Shown: positions 9,043 to 17,309, counted from the first letter of the stretch. The stretch is 64,000 bases of DNA from Pseudomonas tructae (GCF_004214895.1 NZ_CP035952.1:2862501-2926500), one strand, 5' to 3'. The notes: generated by a model not told the origin, from the sequence alone. Translations and numbers: made by a program.

Positions 9043-9486
9043 TTGAGCAAACGCAGCGTGCTCTACAAAGCCAGACGCAAGATCGAGAAGGTCAAAGCGC
9101 AGGCGCGAGCGAAGGTCGAACATCCATTTCGTGTGATCAAACGCCAGTTCGGTTATGTGAAAACCCGCTTCCGTGGAATTGCACGCCTCAATTGCACAGG
9201 CCGCATGGGGCAGATCTTGTTTGCTGTCAAAGCACGGAGGGCTAGAAGATGTACGAGCAGGACGGCTTCGCCACCTGGATTAAAAAATGCGCTGGCCAGC
9301 GGGTTATTGGACCTCTTGTTCATACCATTAAGCTTCATCGCTTTGTTGGCGGGCGGAGCTTTTGGAATTGTTGTGCTAATCAGATTCATCTACATGATCT
9401 GGAAATTGGCAGTATTTTTCCGCGAGTACTTGATGAGAGGTTTTTTGCGTGGTCACCTTAGCAGTATGGGCTCAGCAGTTGATTGA
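9043..9486 (+). pseudogene. IS5-family transposase C-terminal remnant with unrelated hydrophobic tail
   Basis: Residues 10-50 of this frame match the highly conserved end of IS5-type transposases ([20 protein letters not shown]), but the usual LFALANL end is replaced after about 9235. The frame then runs into a hydrophobic stretch with one or two possible membrane segments (about 9300-9410) that I do not recognise. It looks like a deletion junction between an IS fragment and the end of another gene. No start with a ribosome site is evident, and it is unlikely to be functional. Confidence 0.6.
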
Positions 9487-9526
9487 GTGAGTGAGCACAA
9501 CGTGCTCGCTCACTGCTTTGTGGTTC

Positions 9527-10318
9527 TTAATCTTCGGTACTTTCCGAATTTTGACCCAGTCTGACTACCTTTTTGGATGCTGTGGCGTTTTTATACGCCC
9601 TCATCTGGCCTGCCATCAAATTGTTGGATCGCTTTCTGTTCAGCTTATAAATGATTGGTACGGCACCTTGGTTGGGATGCGAATACAGGTCGAACAGGAA
9701 CTGATCCTTTTTGATATGAAATTCGAGGTGGTTATAGTTGAAGAAAAGTGTGCCGTCTTTCAGGCGTGTGGGAAAAGTTGTTGTCCAAATATTAGTCGAT
9801 GGTGAAACGCTAACCTCCAAATAGTAGCCTGCTGGGAAGTTAGGTGCGCCGTCCGATAGTAAATAGTCCTTGATGGCAAGAGAGTCTTCTTCTGGCAAGG
9901 ATATAGAATTGTAGTTTGGCCAGCCCTCTTTCGATGCTCTCCAAATGATGCTGAGCGCAAGGTAGTAAATTTTCTGCGATTCTAGGCCTGGAACATCTTT
10001 AGCATAGAGACTTGAGTCTTTAAGCCCCTTGAGATGATCATATATGATCGGCATTGCATTTGGTCTGGGTGCGATCAGCTTTGCGCAGTAGTCCTCTCCG
10101 TATGTGGAGAAACGGCCTTCGCAGTTTTTACCAAGCAGATACTGCGTCACTTGGCGTCCGAGATTGTTCAGGCGATTGTCATCCGTCTTGAACTGAGTTT
10201 TTGTCCCCTTTTTCTTCATTCGATCTATGTATTTATAAAAGTGCTTTGGCAGCAGATGGCTGTCTTGTAGATCAAACTCATCGTAGCAAAGGGCACATAA
10301 CTTCTCATTTTCAGCCAT
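9527..10318 (-). CDS. unknown 263-aa protein with HNH-like zinc-finger N-terminus
   Basis: From the ATG at 10318 (GAGG eight bases upstream) the protein has 263 residues. An upstream in-frame ATG at 10360 lacks a ribosome site. It begins with a CALCYDEF knuckle followed by DSHLLPKHFYKYI. This C-x2-C plus SH-x-LPK-x2 arrangement occurs at the front of island and prophage proteins related to HNH zinc folds, but I see no complete HNH catalytic set further on. The rest is mixed alpha/beta with aromatic-rich strands. Codon use is clearly AT-richer than in the core genes. It stands alone between IS debris and a truncated nuclease gene. A defence or phage-related role is only suggested by location. 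Confidence 0.65.
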   Translation of the reverse strand: MAENEKLCALCYDEFDLQDSHLLPKHFYKYIDRMKKKGTKTQFKTDDNRLNNLGRQVTQYLLGKNCEGRFSTYGEDYCAKLIAPRPNAMPIIYDHLKGLKDSSLYAKDVPGLESQKIYYLALSIIWRASKEGWPNYNSISLPEEDSLAIKDYLLSDGAPNFPAGYYLEVSVSPSTNIWTTTFPTRLKDGTLFFNYNHLEFHIKKDQFLFDLYSHPNQGAVPIIYKLNRKRSNNLMAGQMRAYKNATASKKVVRLGQNSESTED

Positions 10319-10360
10319 CTTGGAATCCTCAATCATGCTCGTATGCCATTCACATTGCAC

Positions 10361-10624
10361 TAGAAGGAGTTCCGTGAACGCAGCCCCCTCACTTCGCCAG
10401 CTGACTGGATGGCCTTAATGCGAGAGTTAGACGTAGAGCTTTGGCTACACCGCCCGCTGCGCCTGGCATCCATCCATGAAAGCCGCCACGCAAGATCGTG
10501 ATGCCATTCGGCCGGCTAAGTCAATCATCCTTGCACAATGGTTGAACGGATTTCGCGTGTTGCCGTCTTTACCGGACGCTGATGATTGTCGGCTATGCTA
10601 ATGATTGGTAAATTCCTACACCCG
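10361..10624. other. island intergenic stretch without recognisable gene
   Basis: These 264 bp contain no frame with a family likeness, no clear terminator hairpin and no IS end that I can recognise. The base composition shifts within it, as expected at an old junction between acquired pieces. Confidence 0.4.
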
Positions 10625-11080
10625 TCACCAGTCCCTGGCTTGAGGCAGCTTGTCACTGATCTCCCACACTAGGAAGGCTAGGAACTCATTGAACCGCGGA
10701 TCCTGACGAAAAGCCTCATCGTGTTTTTCCATGCCTCCTTTGATGATTTTCGTGCGACGCAACTGGCGCTCCGGCGCTGGCTTCATTTCCTCAAGAATGG
10801 CTGCGGCGGGCATGGTGGACTTCTTGACCTGAATCCCCGTGCAGTTACGGGGAATGAAGTCGTCGATCTGGTACTCAGGTGGCAGTCTGACGACAACGTT
10901 CAGACCACCGTCGCTGACGTTCTGGTCACCGCCGAATCGCACATGACTGGTTGATAGGCCTTTCACCTTTAACTCCGCCTTACAGAGGCCGCCTACCAGC
11001 TTGCGCAGTTCTTCATCATTAAGCTGGGTTATGTCCTCGGCAGTGATGTTCAACATCGTCCCTAATGCATCCTCTATCAA
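10625..11080 (-). pseudogene. truncated N-terminal nuclease domain of a large defence protein
   Basis: The 151-residue frame begins like the N-terminal module of large multi-domain (often NACHT/STAND-type) defence proteins: an acidic helix, then GGDQNVSDGGLNVVV and GIQVKKS. This gives the D...QVK pattern of a PD-(D/E)XK nuclease, followed by the AAILEEMKP helix. In intact members the protein goes on for hundreds of residues. Here the sequence changes character after about residue 100 and stops. I read it as an internal deletion that joined the N-terminus to an unrelated or distal end. The better start may be the internal ATG at residue 9. Confidence 0.6.
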
Positions 11081-11224
11081 TCAATGGCGGGCGTCAGACT
11101 ACTGTGCTTGCTTAACAGCTACAGTCGGCACCACTCGAAAAATTTGCAGTGCCAGTGCAGCGTCCGTCGCCCAACAGCCGCATGTAGGCGAGTCTACAGG
11201 CTAACGTGTGGCAGGTTCGGTATG

Positions 11225-11570
11225 TTACATATAGCCGATCAATTTTGGATCCGATGCAATGGGCTGGCCATGGGGCCGGGCAAATAGGCTGATCATTCGT
11301 GTGCGGTCTTTCCGGGATTCAACGTGTAGTTCGCGGGCCTCTTTCAATCCGATGTTAGCGTAACGTCCGATCGCGTACCCGTTTTCCTTTCCGTGCAAAC
11401 GGTATTTCATCCGCCAGTACTTGGGGGTGCCTTGGTCGATTTAAGCGAGGCCTGGACATGTAGGTACAAACCAGGAACTTCGCCGTCGGTGTATTTACCA
11501 GATCGGGAACAGCGGGGAGGAACGCATCGCTGAGTTTTCGCCGGAATGCAGGCTTAAGATCGATAGGCAT
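11225..11570 (-). pseudogene. tyrosine integrase N-terminal remnant, frameshifted
   Basis: On the minus strand from an ATG at 11570, the arm-DNA-binding (DUF4102) domain of a P4-like integrase can be read in pieces. GEVPGLYLHVQ lies in one frame. After a frameshift at a run of C near 11435, KYWRMKYRLHGKEN and IGLKEAREL continue in another. The catalytic domain is missing. An IS481-family element sits 52 bp upstream of the start. This is the likely inactivated integrase of the island. Confidence 0.7.
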
Positions 11571-11617
11571 GACTTGGGGGATCGTTTTCAGAAAGTAAAA
11601 AGTACCCCAAAAGATAC

Positions 11618-11621
11618 CTAG
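11618..11621. repeat. left target-site duplication of the IS481-family element
   Basis: CTAG (context CCTAGG) abuts the left end. The same four bases abut the right end. Confidence 0.7.
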
Positions 11622-12923
11622 GGTACGACTCACCCTCATAGGTAACAAATCAGTTCACGCACATAGGTAACAGTTTTTAACTGGCAGGGTCGGCTTGTGA
11701 GGATCTGACTATGCCATGGCGAGAGCTGAAACCTATGGACCTGAAATTGCTGTTCATCGCGGACTACATCAAAGGCGCACCCAGCTTCAGTGCGCTCTGC
11801 CAAGCCTATGAAGTCAGTCGCAAGACCGGTTACAAGTGGGTTGAGCGGTATGAAAAAGAGGGGCCCGCTGGACTGGAAGAGCATAGCCGTCGTCGATTGA
11901 CTCAGGGCTGGGTGGTGCCGCCTGCTGTCCGCGAGGCGATCATAGAGCTGCGTGGTCGGGGCGAGACAGAGCCTGGTCCTAAGAAAATTCAGGCAGCATT
12001 GCTCAAGCGCTTTCCAGACCAGGCCCCGCCGTCGAAGACGACCATCTACAACATTCTCAAGCAAGCCGAGCTGGTCAAACCACGGCGGCTTCGCCAGCGC
12101 GTGGCGGTTTATCCCAAACCGCTGAAGCAAGCCGATACGCCCAACCAGCTATTCAGCGCCGATTACAAAGGCCAATATCTGACAGGGGCGGGCGTATGGT
12201 GCTATCCATTGACGATCATGGATCACGCCAGTCGTTTCTTGCTCGCGTGCCACAGCATGCCCAGCACCAACCTCGAGGAAACCCAGGCGGAGTTTACCCG
12301 GGTGTTTCGAGAGAATGGTCTGCCTGAGCGCATCAGAACCGACAATGGTGTCCCATTCGCCAGCAAGGGCTGTGCAGGCCTTTCCCAATTGTCCATCTGG
12401 TGGCTGCGCCTAGGCATTATTCCTGAGCGAATCGCCCCCGGCAGACCGGAGCAGAATGGTCGGCATGAACGCATGCATCGGACGCTTAAAAGCACGCTTC
12501 CATCGCCTCCGGCGTTGGCCTGGGCCGCTCAACAACAACACTTTGATCGCTTCTTGCAGCACTACAACCATGAGCGGTTACACGAAGCATTGGATCAGAG
12601 AACCCCCGCGTCATGCTATGAGCCATCACCTCGTCCCTTTCCGGAGAAACTTCCTGAGATGACTTACTCAAGCCATATTGAGAGCTTTCACGCTGACTGC
12701 TCTGGCCTCGTCCATCGTCGAGGTCTGAGAATCTATGTCGGCAATGTTCTGAGACACCAGACCATTGGACTGGAGCAGATCGAGGATGGGATTTGGGATG
12801 TGATTTTCGGCCCAATCATCCTAGGCCGAGTCAATGTGCGGGATGCAATTGATGGCTACGTGAGACTCAAAGTGTTACCTATGTGAGTGTACTTTTCTGT
12901 TACCTATGTGGTTGATCTGTACA
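11622..12923 (+). mobile_element. IS481-family insertion sequence
   Basis: The element carries one transposase gene between imperfect inverted ends of the form (G/T)GTAC...TCAnCC.CATAGGTAACA. Each end holds two copies of ATAGGTAACA exactly 25 bp apart (11638 and 11663 at the left; inverted copies at 12873 and 12898 at the right). The element is flanked by CTAG at 11618-11621 and 12924-12927. This matches the NCTAGN target preference and duplication known for IS481-type elements. Ends and gene look intact. Confidence 0.85.
11711..12886 (+). CDS. IS481-family transposase
   Basis: This 391-residue DDE transposase has a helix-turn-helix of the LSALCQAYEVSRKTGYKW type at about 25-45. The integrase-like catalytic core has acidic residues D151 (SADYKG), D211 (RTDNG) and E253 (QNGRHERMH), followed by the NHERLHEAL motif typical of the IS481/IS3 group. 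A beta-rich C-terminal domain ends exactly in the inner right transposase-binding repeat: the TGA lies inside CCTATGTGAG. The frame is uninterrupted and full length, so the element may be active. Confidence 0.92.
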   Translation: MPWRELKPMDLKLLFIADYIKGAPSFSALCQAYEVSRKTGYKWVERYEKEGPAGLEEHSRRRLTQGWVVPPAVREAIIELRGRGETEPGPKKIQAALLKRFPDQAPPSKTTIYNILKQAELVKPRRLRQRVAVYPKPLKQADTPNQLFSADYKGQYLTGAGVWCYPLTIMDHASRFLLACHSMPSTNLEETQAEFTRVFRENGLPERIRTDNGVPFASKGCAGLSQLSIWWLRLGIIPERIAPGRPEQNGRHERMHRTLKSTLPSPPALAWAAQQQHFDRFLQHYNHERLHEALDQRTPASCYEPSPRPFPEKLPEMTYSSHIESFHADCSGLVHRRGLRIYVGNVLRHQTIGLEQIEDGIWDVIFGPIILGRVNVRDAIDGYVRLKVLPM

Positions 12924-12927
12924 CTAG
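12924..12927. repeat. right target-site duplication of the IS481-family element
   Basis: CTAG (context ACTAGG) abuts the right inverted end, matching the copy at 11618-11621. Confidence 0.7.
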
Positions 12928-13044
12928 GGTGGAAAAAGGTGGAAAACGACGGGCGGTGATGGATCAATAAAAATATAACTACATGAATTTAATATTATTT
13001 TTTGCTCTCAGTGGAATCCATTCATAGGCTATCCGGATCCCCCA

Positions 13045-13065
13045 AACCACTTTCGTTCAGTGGTT
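13045..13065 (-). terminator. possible mexT terminator hairpin
   Basis: AACCACT and AGTGGTT form a 7-bp stem with a 7-nt loop about 57 bp past the mexT stop. There is no strong U-run, so termination is only possible. The hairpin also marks the edge between core and island sequence. Confidence 0.35.
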
Positions 13066-13121
13066 AGAAATTTGGTAACTCAAAGCGCGGGGCTACACTC
13101 AGGCTCTCCCAAGCTTTTGGC

Positions 13122-14036
13122 TCACATGTTTTCATCGCTGCCGAAAAACATCTGAATCCTCGACCGCAACCAGCGCTCCCCCGGATCATTATCCTGCGAC
13201 CCACGCCAGGCCATGTGCAGCTCGAAGGTCTGTACTTCCAGCGGTGGGTCCTCGGCGCGCAGGCCGCCGGCGGCGGTCAGGACTTCGGCGGTGTAGTCGG
13301 GGACGGTGGCGATGATGTCGGTGCCGGTCAGCAGGCTGCCCAGGCCGTTGAACTGCGGTACGGCGAGGACCACGTGGCGCTTGCGCCCGACTTTTTCCAG
13401 GGTCTCGTCCATGAATCCGCCCAGGTCGCCGGCAAACGACACCAGGGCGTGGGGGCGGGCGCAGAAGTCGTCCAGGCTCAGGCTGCCGGGCATGCTGTCG
13501 GCGCGCAACACCTTGGGTTTGCTGCGCCGCAGTACTTTGCGCTTGGCGTTGGCCGGCAGGTCGTTGGTCCAGCTCACGCCCACGGAGATCTCCCCCGAGG
13601 CCAGCAGCGCCGGCATCAGCAGGTAGTTGACCCGGCGCACCACCAACACGATGCCCGGGGCTTCGGCGCGCACGCGTTTGAGCAGTTGCGGCAGCAGGGC
13701 GAATTCGGCGTCGTCCGACAGGCCGATGCGAAACACTGCGGTGCTGGTGGCCGGGTCGAAGTCGGCGGCGCGGCTCACTGCGGTGGAGATCGAGTCCAGT
13801 GCCGGCGAGAGCAGGGCGAAGATCTCCACCGCCCGCGCCGACGGCTCCATGCTGCGCCCGGTGCGCACGAACAAGGGGTCGTCGAACAGGTTGCGCAGGC
13901 GCGACAGGGCGGCGCTGATGGCCGGCTGGCCGAGGAACAGTTTCTCGGCCGCGCGGGTCACGCTGCGTTCGTGCATGAGGGTCTCGAAGACGATCAGCAG
14001 GTTCAGGTCGACGCGACGCAAGTCGTTACGGTTCAT
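13122..14036 (-). CDS. mexT: LysR-type transcriptional activator MexT
   Basis: The 304-residue LysR protein is nearly collinear with P. aeruginosa MexT. It starts MNRNDLRRVDLNLLIVF and has a winged-helix domain at 8-65 (ERSVTRAAEKLFLGQPAIS) and a periplasmic-binding-like effector domain at about 95-300. MexT activates mexEF-oprN and the divergent gene mexS and responds to electrophile or disulfide stress. No frameshift or inactivating repeat is visible. Its divergent neighbour is mexS, as expected. On the 3' side, however, mexEF-oprN is absent and the acquired island begins within about 100-200 bp. The pump may be encoded elsewhere or lost. Confidence 0.93.
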   Translation of the reverse strand: MNRNDLRRVDLNLLIVFETLMHERSVTRAAEKLFLGQPAISAALSRLRNLFDDPLFVRTGRSMEPSARAVEIFALLSPALDSISTAVSRAADFDPATSTAVFRIGLSDDAEFALLPQLLKRVRAEAPGIVLVVRRVNYLLMPALLASGEISVGVSWTNDLPANAKRKVLRRSKPKVLRADSMPGSLSLDDFCARPHALVSFAGDLGGFMDETLEKVGRKRHVVLAVPQFNGLGSLLTGTDIIATVPDYTAEVLTAAGGLRAEDPPLEVQTFELHMAWRGSQDNDPGERWLRSRIQMFFGSDENM

Positions 14037-14168
14037 CGGCTCGGCTTCACAATGCGGTTGGGGCAGGGGTGAATCTTACGGGTAAAGGCTGCTACCCTGC
14101 ACCGCATAATTTGATGGAGGCGGTATTACCCTCAATCAATGACAAGCATGTTGACTATTAATGGCCAC

Positions 14169-14185
14169 TGATGGTCTAACCATCA
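14169..14185. promoter_or_regulatory. LysR-type palindrome in mexT-mexS intergenic region
   Basis: TGATGGT-CTA-ACCATCA is a perfect 7-bp inverted repeat with a 3-bp spacer. It contains the T-N11-A core of LysR operators and the ACCAT half-site of described MexT boxes. It lies 51 bp before mexS and 133 bp before mexT, the expected place for MexT control of both genes. Confidence 0.6.
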
Positions 14186-14235
14186 AAGCCCGGATAGAGT
14201 TCAGGGCATTAGAGGTTTAATTGGCGAGGTTTGCG

Positions 14236-15261
14236 ATGTCCCGCATGATCCGTTTCCACAAGTTCGGCCCGGCCGATGTGCTCAAGATCGAAGAGCAGGC
14301 CCAGGCGCAGCCCGCTGCCGGCGAGGTGCAGATTCGCGTTGAAGCGATCGGCATCAGCTGGTACGACGTGCTCTGGCGGCAGAACCTGGCACCGTCCCAG
14401 GCGCGCCTGCCGGCCGGTATCGGACACGAGATGGCGGGCGTGGTCACGGCTGTGGGCGAGGGCGTCGAGGACCTGGCGATCGGCGACAAGGTTGCCAGCT
14501 TCCCGGCCAGCAGCGCCAACGAGCACCCGGTCTACGGTGAAGTCATCGTCATGCCGCGCAACGCCCTGACCCGTTATCCGGAGATTCTCTCGCCGGTCGA
14601 GGCCAGCGTGCACTACACGCCGCTGCTGATCGCCTATTTTGCCTTCGTCGACCTGGCGCGGGCCAAGGCCGGGCAAACCGCGCTGATCACCGACGCCAGC
14701 CATTGCGCCGGCCCCGCCTTCGTGCAGTTGGGCAAGGCCCTGGGCCTGAAGGTGTTCGCTGCGACCAAAGAAGCGGATCAGCGCGACTACCTGATCAAGC
14801 TCGGTGCCGACAAGGTGATCGTCACCGAAGAGCAGGACCTGCTCATGCAGATCAACAAGTACACCGACAACCGCGGTGTCGACATGGTCCTCGATGGCCT
14901 TGGCGGCCCGCAAATGGCGCTGCTCGGCGATGCCCTGGCACCGCGCGGCAGCCTGGTGCTGTATGGCCTGCAGGGTGGCAACCAGACGCCGTTCCCGGCG
15001 TGCGCTGCGTTCCAGAAGAACATCCAGTTCTTCGTCCATTGCATCGGTAACTTCACCGGCAAGCCGGAGCTGGGCATCAGCCAGGACCAGGTGGCCCTGC
15101 AGCGCGCCTTGCGCGATATCAACCAGTTCACCGCCGACAAGCTGCTGACGCCGCTGATCATCAAGACCTACCCGTTCGAACAGGTGGTCGCGGCGCATCG
15201 TTACATGGACGAGTGTCCCTGCGGTGGCCGGCTGGTGCTGGACCTTTCCCTCGAGGGCTGA
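14236..15261 (+). CDS. mexS: MexS zinc-type quinone/alcohol oxidoreductase
   Basis: This 341-residue medium-chain dehydrogenase/reductase family oxidoreductase is of the MexS (Qrh) type. It has a GroES-like N-terminal domain with GHEMAG at about 65-70 and a Rossmann domain in the second half (ITDASHCAGPAFVQLGKAL). MexS is thought to detoxify metabolites that otherwise activate MexT; its loss switches on MexEF-OprN. I start at the ATG at 14236, which has GAGG six bases upstream. An in-frame TTG at 14221 would add five residues without a ribosome site. The gene is divergent from mexT across a LysR-type palindrome and is followed by a REP pair. Confidence 0.9.
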   Translation: MSRMIRFHKFGPADVLKIEEQAQAQPAAGEVQIRVEAIGISWYDVLWRQNLAPSQARLPAGIGHEMAGVVTAVGEGVEDLAIGDKVASFPASSANEHPVYGEVIVMPRNALTRYPEILSPVEASVHYTPLLIAYFAFVDLARAKAGQTALITDASHCAGPAFVQLGKALGLKVFAATKEADQRDYLIKLGADKVIVTEEQDLLMQINKYTDNRGVDMVLDGLGGPQMALLGDALAPRGSLVLYGLQGGNQTPFPACAAFQKNIQFFVHCIGNFTGKPELGISQDQVALQRALRDINQFTADKLLTPLIIKTYPFEQVVAAHRYMDECPCGGRLVLDLSLEG

Positions 15262-15283
15262 TGCCCTTCTTTGAGCTTTATGG

Positions 15284-15344
15284 CCGATCGCGGGGCAAGC
15301 CCACTTACACCAGACCGGTGGGAGCGGGCTTGCCCCGCGATCGG
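15284..15344. repeat. inverted REP pair after mexS
   Basis: Two head-to-head copies of the Pseudomonas REP core (CGATCGCGGGGCAAGCCC and its complement GGGCTTGCCCCGCGATCG) can form a long hairpin 23 bp after the mexS stop. It probably also limits read-through. Confidence 0.85.
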
Positions 15345-15475
15345 CTGCCCATGAAAAGCCCAACATCAAACTTCTTGTAAGTATTTTCCTCGCGCTGTTT
15401 GGGATATTTCTCAGTTAACTTTGCGCACTGTGCGGCGTGCCTGTGCGTTATGTTTGTTCGTGAGGAAGAATAACA

Positions 15476-15493
15476 ATTGATTGTCTGATCAAT
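15476..15493. promoter_or_regulatory. inverted repeat ATTGAT-N6-ATCAAT
   Basis: This perfect 6-bp inverted repeat lies in the 550-bp upstream region of the next operon. It resembles an ANR/FNR box but has a 6-bp rather than 4-bp spacer, so I do not call it one. It could be an operator for the downstream regulators. Confidence 0.3.
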
Positions 15494-15602
15494 GACCTCG
15501 GCCATGTCGAGTCTGAATGGTTTTTTTACATAAATCTGTATCTGTTATTCGTCAGGCAGCACCCGATAATAGTTCGTCAACTGTCGTCTCAAGGAGCGAG
15601 GC

Positions 15603-15707
15603 ATGAAAGGTCGTATGTCAGGTGCAAGGCGATGTGGAGCGGTGCCGGAGGAGGACAGGTGCTTCATGGGCAGAGGTCTCACAAGATGCACTCCTAAGAG
15701 ATTGTAG
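15603..15707 (+). CDS. small ORF, 34 aa, three evenly spaced cysteines
   Basis: An ATG with a strong AAGGAG ribosome site six to eight bases upstream opens a 34-codon frame rich in Arg and Gly, with cysteines at 11, 20 and 29 (spacing of nine). It ends 105 bp before the next gene. It could be a small protein, an upstream regulatory ORF, or chance. No homologue is recognised. The strength of the ribosome site in an otherwise non-coding leader is the main argument for it. Confidence 0.35.
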   Translation: MKGRMSGARRCGAVPEEDRCFMGRGLTRCTPKRL

Positions 15708-15812
15708 GATGTTTCTTTAATTGGAGATTCTTTCGTCCTCCTTTGTTGGTTGAAAGTTCTTAAATAGAAGAGCTTTTATCAGCTTGCCGTTTCTGGAAAT
15801 TAGGTGCGCGTT

Positions 15813-17309
15813 ATGGGCATTATTCACGACCAAGCCATGCAGTATATCTATCAGCAAGTGCTCCAGCGTTTGCTCGAACACTTGTCGCAAGCGCAGCGGG
15901 CGTCCTTGCAGTTATTGATTCAACGCCTGATCGTTGCTGCTGGCGGCATTGAGCGCATTGCCGGTTTCAAGCTGATGGCTGCCCATGATGGCAGTCAGAC
16001 CTCCAGCCATGCGCTGGCTTGCCTGCGGGCGGCGCAGTTGAGTATCGCGGCGCGCTCACCCGGCACCTTTCAGCTGCGCATCGCCGTAGTGCGCCAGCCA
16101 GGCATGAGTACCACGGCGCTACGCAACATCGAACAGAGCTTCTCGGCGTTATTTCTGCACGATGACCCGCGGATCGAACTGCTGATGCTCAATGACCAGC
16201 AATTGCGGACTTTCGACAGCCGGCACTCGGCATCCGCCAGCCAGCAGCAGGCCGAACGCAACGAGTTGCTACTGTTTGGGCACTTGCTGGCAGGGCTGCC
16301 GCGTGCCGGCTTCGGTAGCCATGGCTACTTGCGTCTGGCCGAGTTGTGTCGGCAGGCTCTGGGCTGGCGCGGCGGCATCGATGCCCTCATCAGTGCCCAG
16401 CCACTGTCCGAGCGCAGGCGTTACCTGGCCTGGAGCCGGCGCGCCCTGCGTGAAGAAGACTTGCTCAGCATCCGTCCTATCCACAGTTGTGCCGCCTCGC
16501 TGTGCGCGGGCATGAGCGAGTTGCGCCAGCGTTATCTGGAACAGTTGTTCGGCCAGACCCGCACCGTCACGTCGGCGCTGGCCGATGATTACTGTGCGCC
16601 AGCGATGCGCTTCATCACCATTGACGATCTGGTTCACGATCCCGATGTGCCCCACGATGAACGTTTGAACCGTTTCCTCGGTTGTCGGTTCGACGAGCAG
16701 TATTTTGCCGGTGACCGTTCGGGCACAGCCAACCCGCTGCTGCTGGCGCACCTGAGCGGGTTGCACGCGCAGTTCATCGAAGACAGCGAGTACCGCGAGG
16801 GCGTTGATGCCTATTTGCGGCGCGCGCGCCTGCAGATGCAAAGCCATGGCCTGCCGCGGGCCGTGCAAAATCGCTCGCTGGGGCGCTGGCAGAGCAGCGA
16901 ACAAGTGCAGCAGCGCCGTGCCCAGGCCAACGACGTTGCTTCGCAGGCCTATGGCCTGAGTGAAGCGCAACTGGTGTGCAAATTGTTCGCGCCTTTTGTC
17001 TCGCGCGGCCTGCGCCTTGAGGTGTTCCTGCGCCGCTGCCATCCCGGCATGCTGGTGGCTTTGCCGTACATGCACAAGGCTTTGCAGCAACTGCCGGCCC
17101 CTGAGCCGGTGGTGCAATGGATGCTCGACATCAGCGGCTTGAGTCTGCCGCTGCTGCAGATGCTCTACCAGCGCGAGCCGCAAGCTTGCGCTAGGCCCCG
17201 CTCGTTGCTGGCGCAAATTCAGCGTCGCGGGGCAGATTTGCGACAACTGCGTCTGCCCGCCACGGCATGGGCCTGGCTCAAGGCCGGCCAGCCTGGCACG
17301 CGCAAATGA
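15813..17309 (+). CDS. unknown protein coupled to MocR-like regulator
   Basis: From the ATG at 15813 the product has 498 residues; a GTG at 15804 with GGA upstream is an alternative. I do not recognise the family. It is mostly helical and soluble, with no signal peptide or membrane segment. It is rich in Arg, Gln and Leu, with a short alpha/beta-like part around 85-130 (FQLRIAVVRQPG, IELLMLNDQQL). The last codons overlap the start of the MocR-like gene by four bases (ATGA), so the two are made together. The long leader carries an inverted repeat and a small ORF. A regulatory partnership with the next gene is likely from the coupling, but the mechanism is unknown. Confidence 0.7.
   Translation: MGIIHDQAMQYIYQQVLQRLLEHLSQAQRASLQLLIQRLIVAAGGIERIAGFKLMAAHDGSQTSSHALACLRAAQLSIAARSPGTFQLRIAVVRQPGMSTTALRNIEQSFSALFLHDDPRIELLMLNDQQLRTFDSRHSASASQQQAERNELLLFGHLLAGLPRAGFGSHGYLRLAELCRQALGWRGGIDALISAQPLSERRRYLAWSRRALREEDLLSIRPIHSCAASLCAGMSELRQRYLEQLFGQTRTVTSALADDYCAPAMRFITIDDLVHDPDVPHDERLNRFLGCRFDEQYFAGDRSGTANPLLLAHLSGLHAQFIEDSEYREGVDAYLRRARLQMQSHGLPRAVQNRSLGRWQSSEQVQQRRAQANDVASQAYGLSEAQLVCKLFAPFVSRGLRLEVFLRRCHPGMLVALPYMHKALQQLPAPEPVVQWMLDISGLSLPLLQMLYQREPQACARPRSLLAQIQRRGADLRQLRLPATAWAWLKAGQPGTRK

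Noticed and set aside
12924..13121. tRNA gene or tRNA 3' end as island attachment site
   Set aside because: I could read no cloverleaf or CCA-end arm on either strand here; the true attachment site stays unknown.
14209..15369. 386-codon minus-strand frame opposite mexS
   Set aside because: It is a complement of a high-GC coding gene with clear domains on the plus strand; no domain is recognisable in the reverse reading.
15476..15493. ANR/FNR box TTGAT...ATCAA
   Set aside because: The spacer is 6 bp rather than 4 bp; it is kept only as an unnamed inverted repeat.
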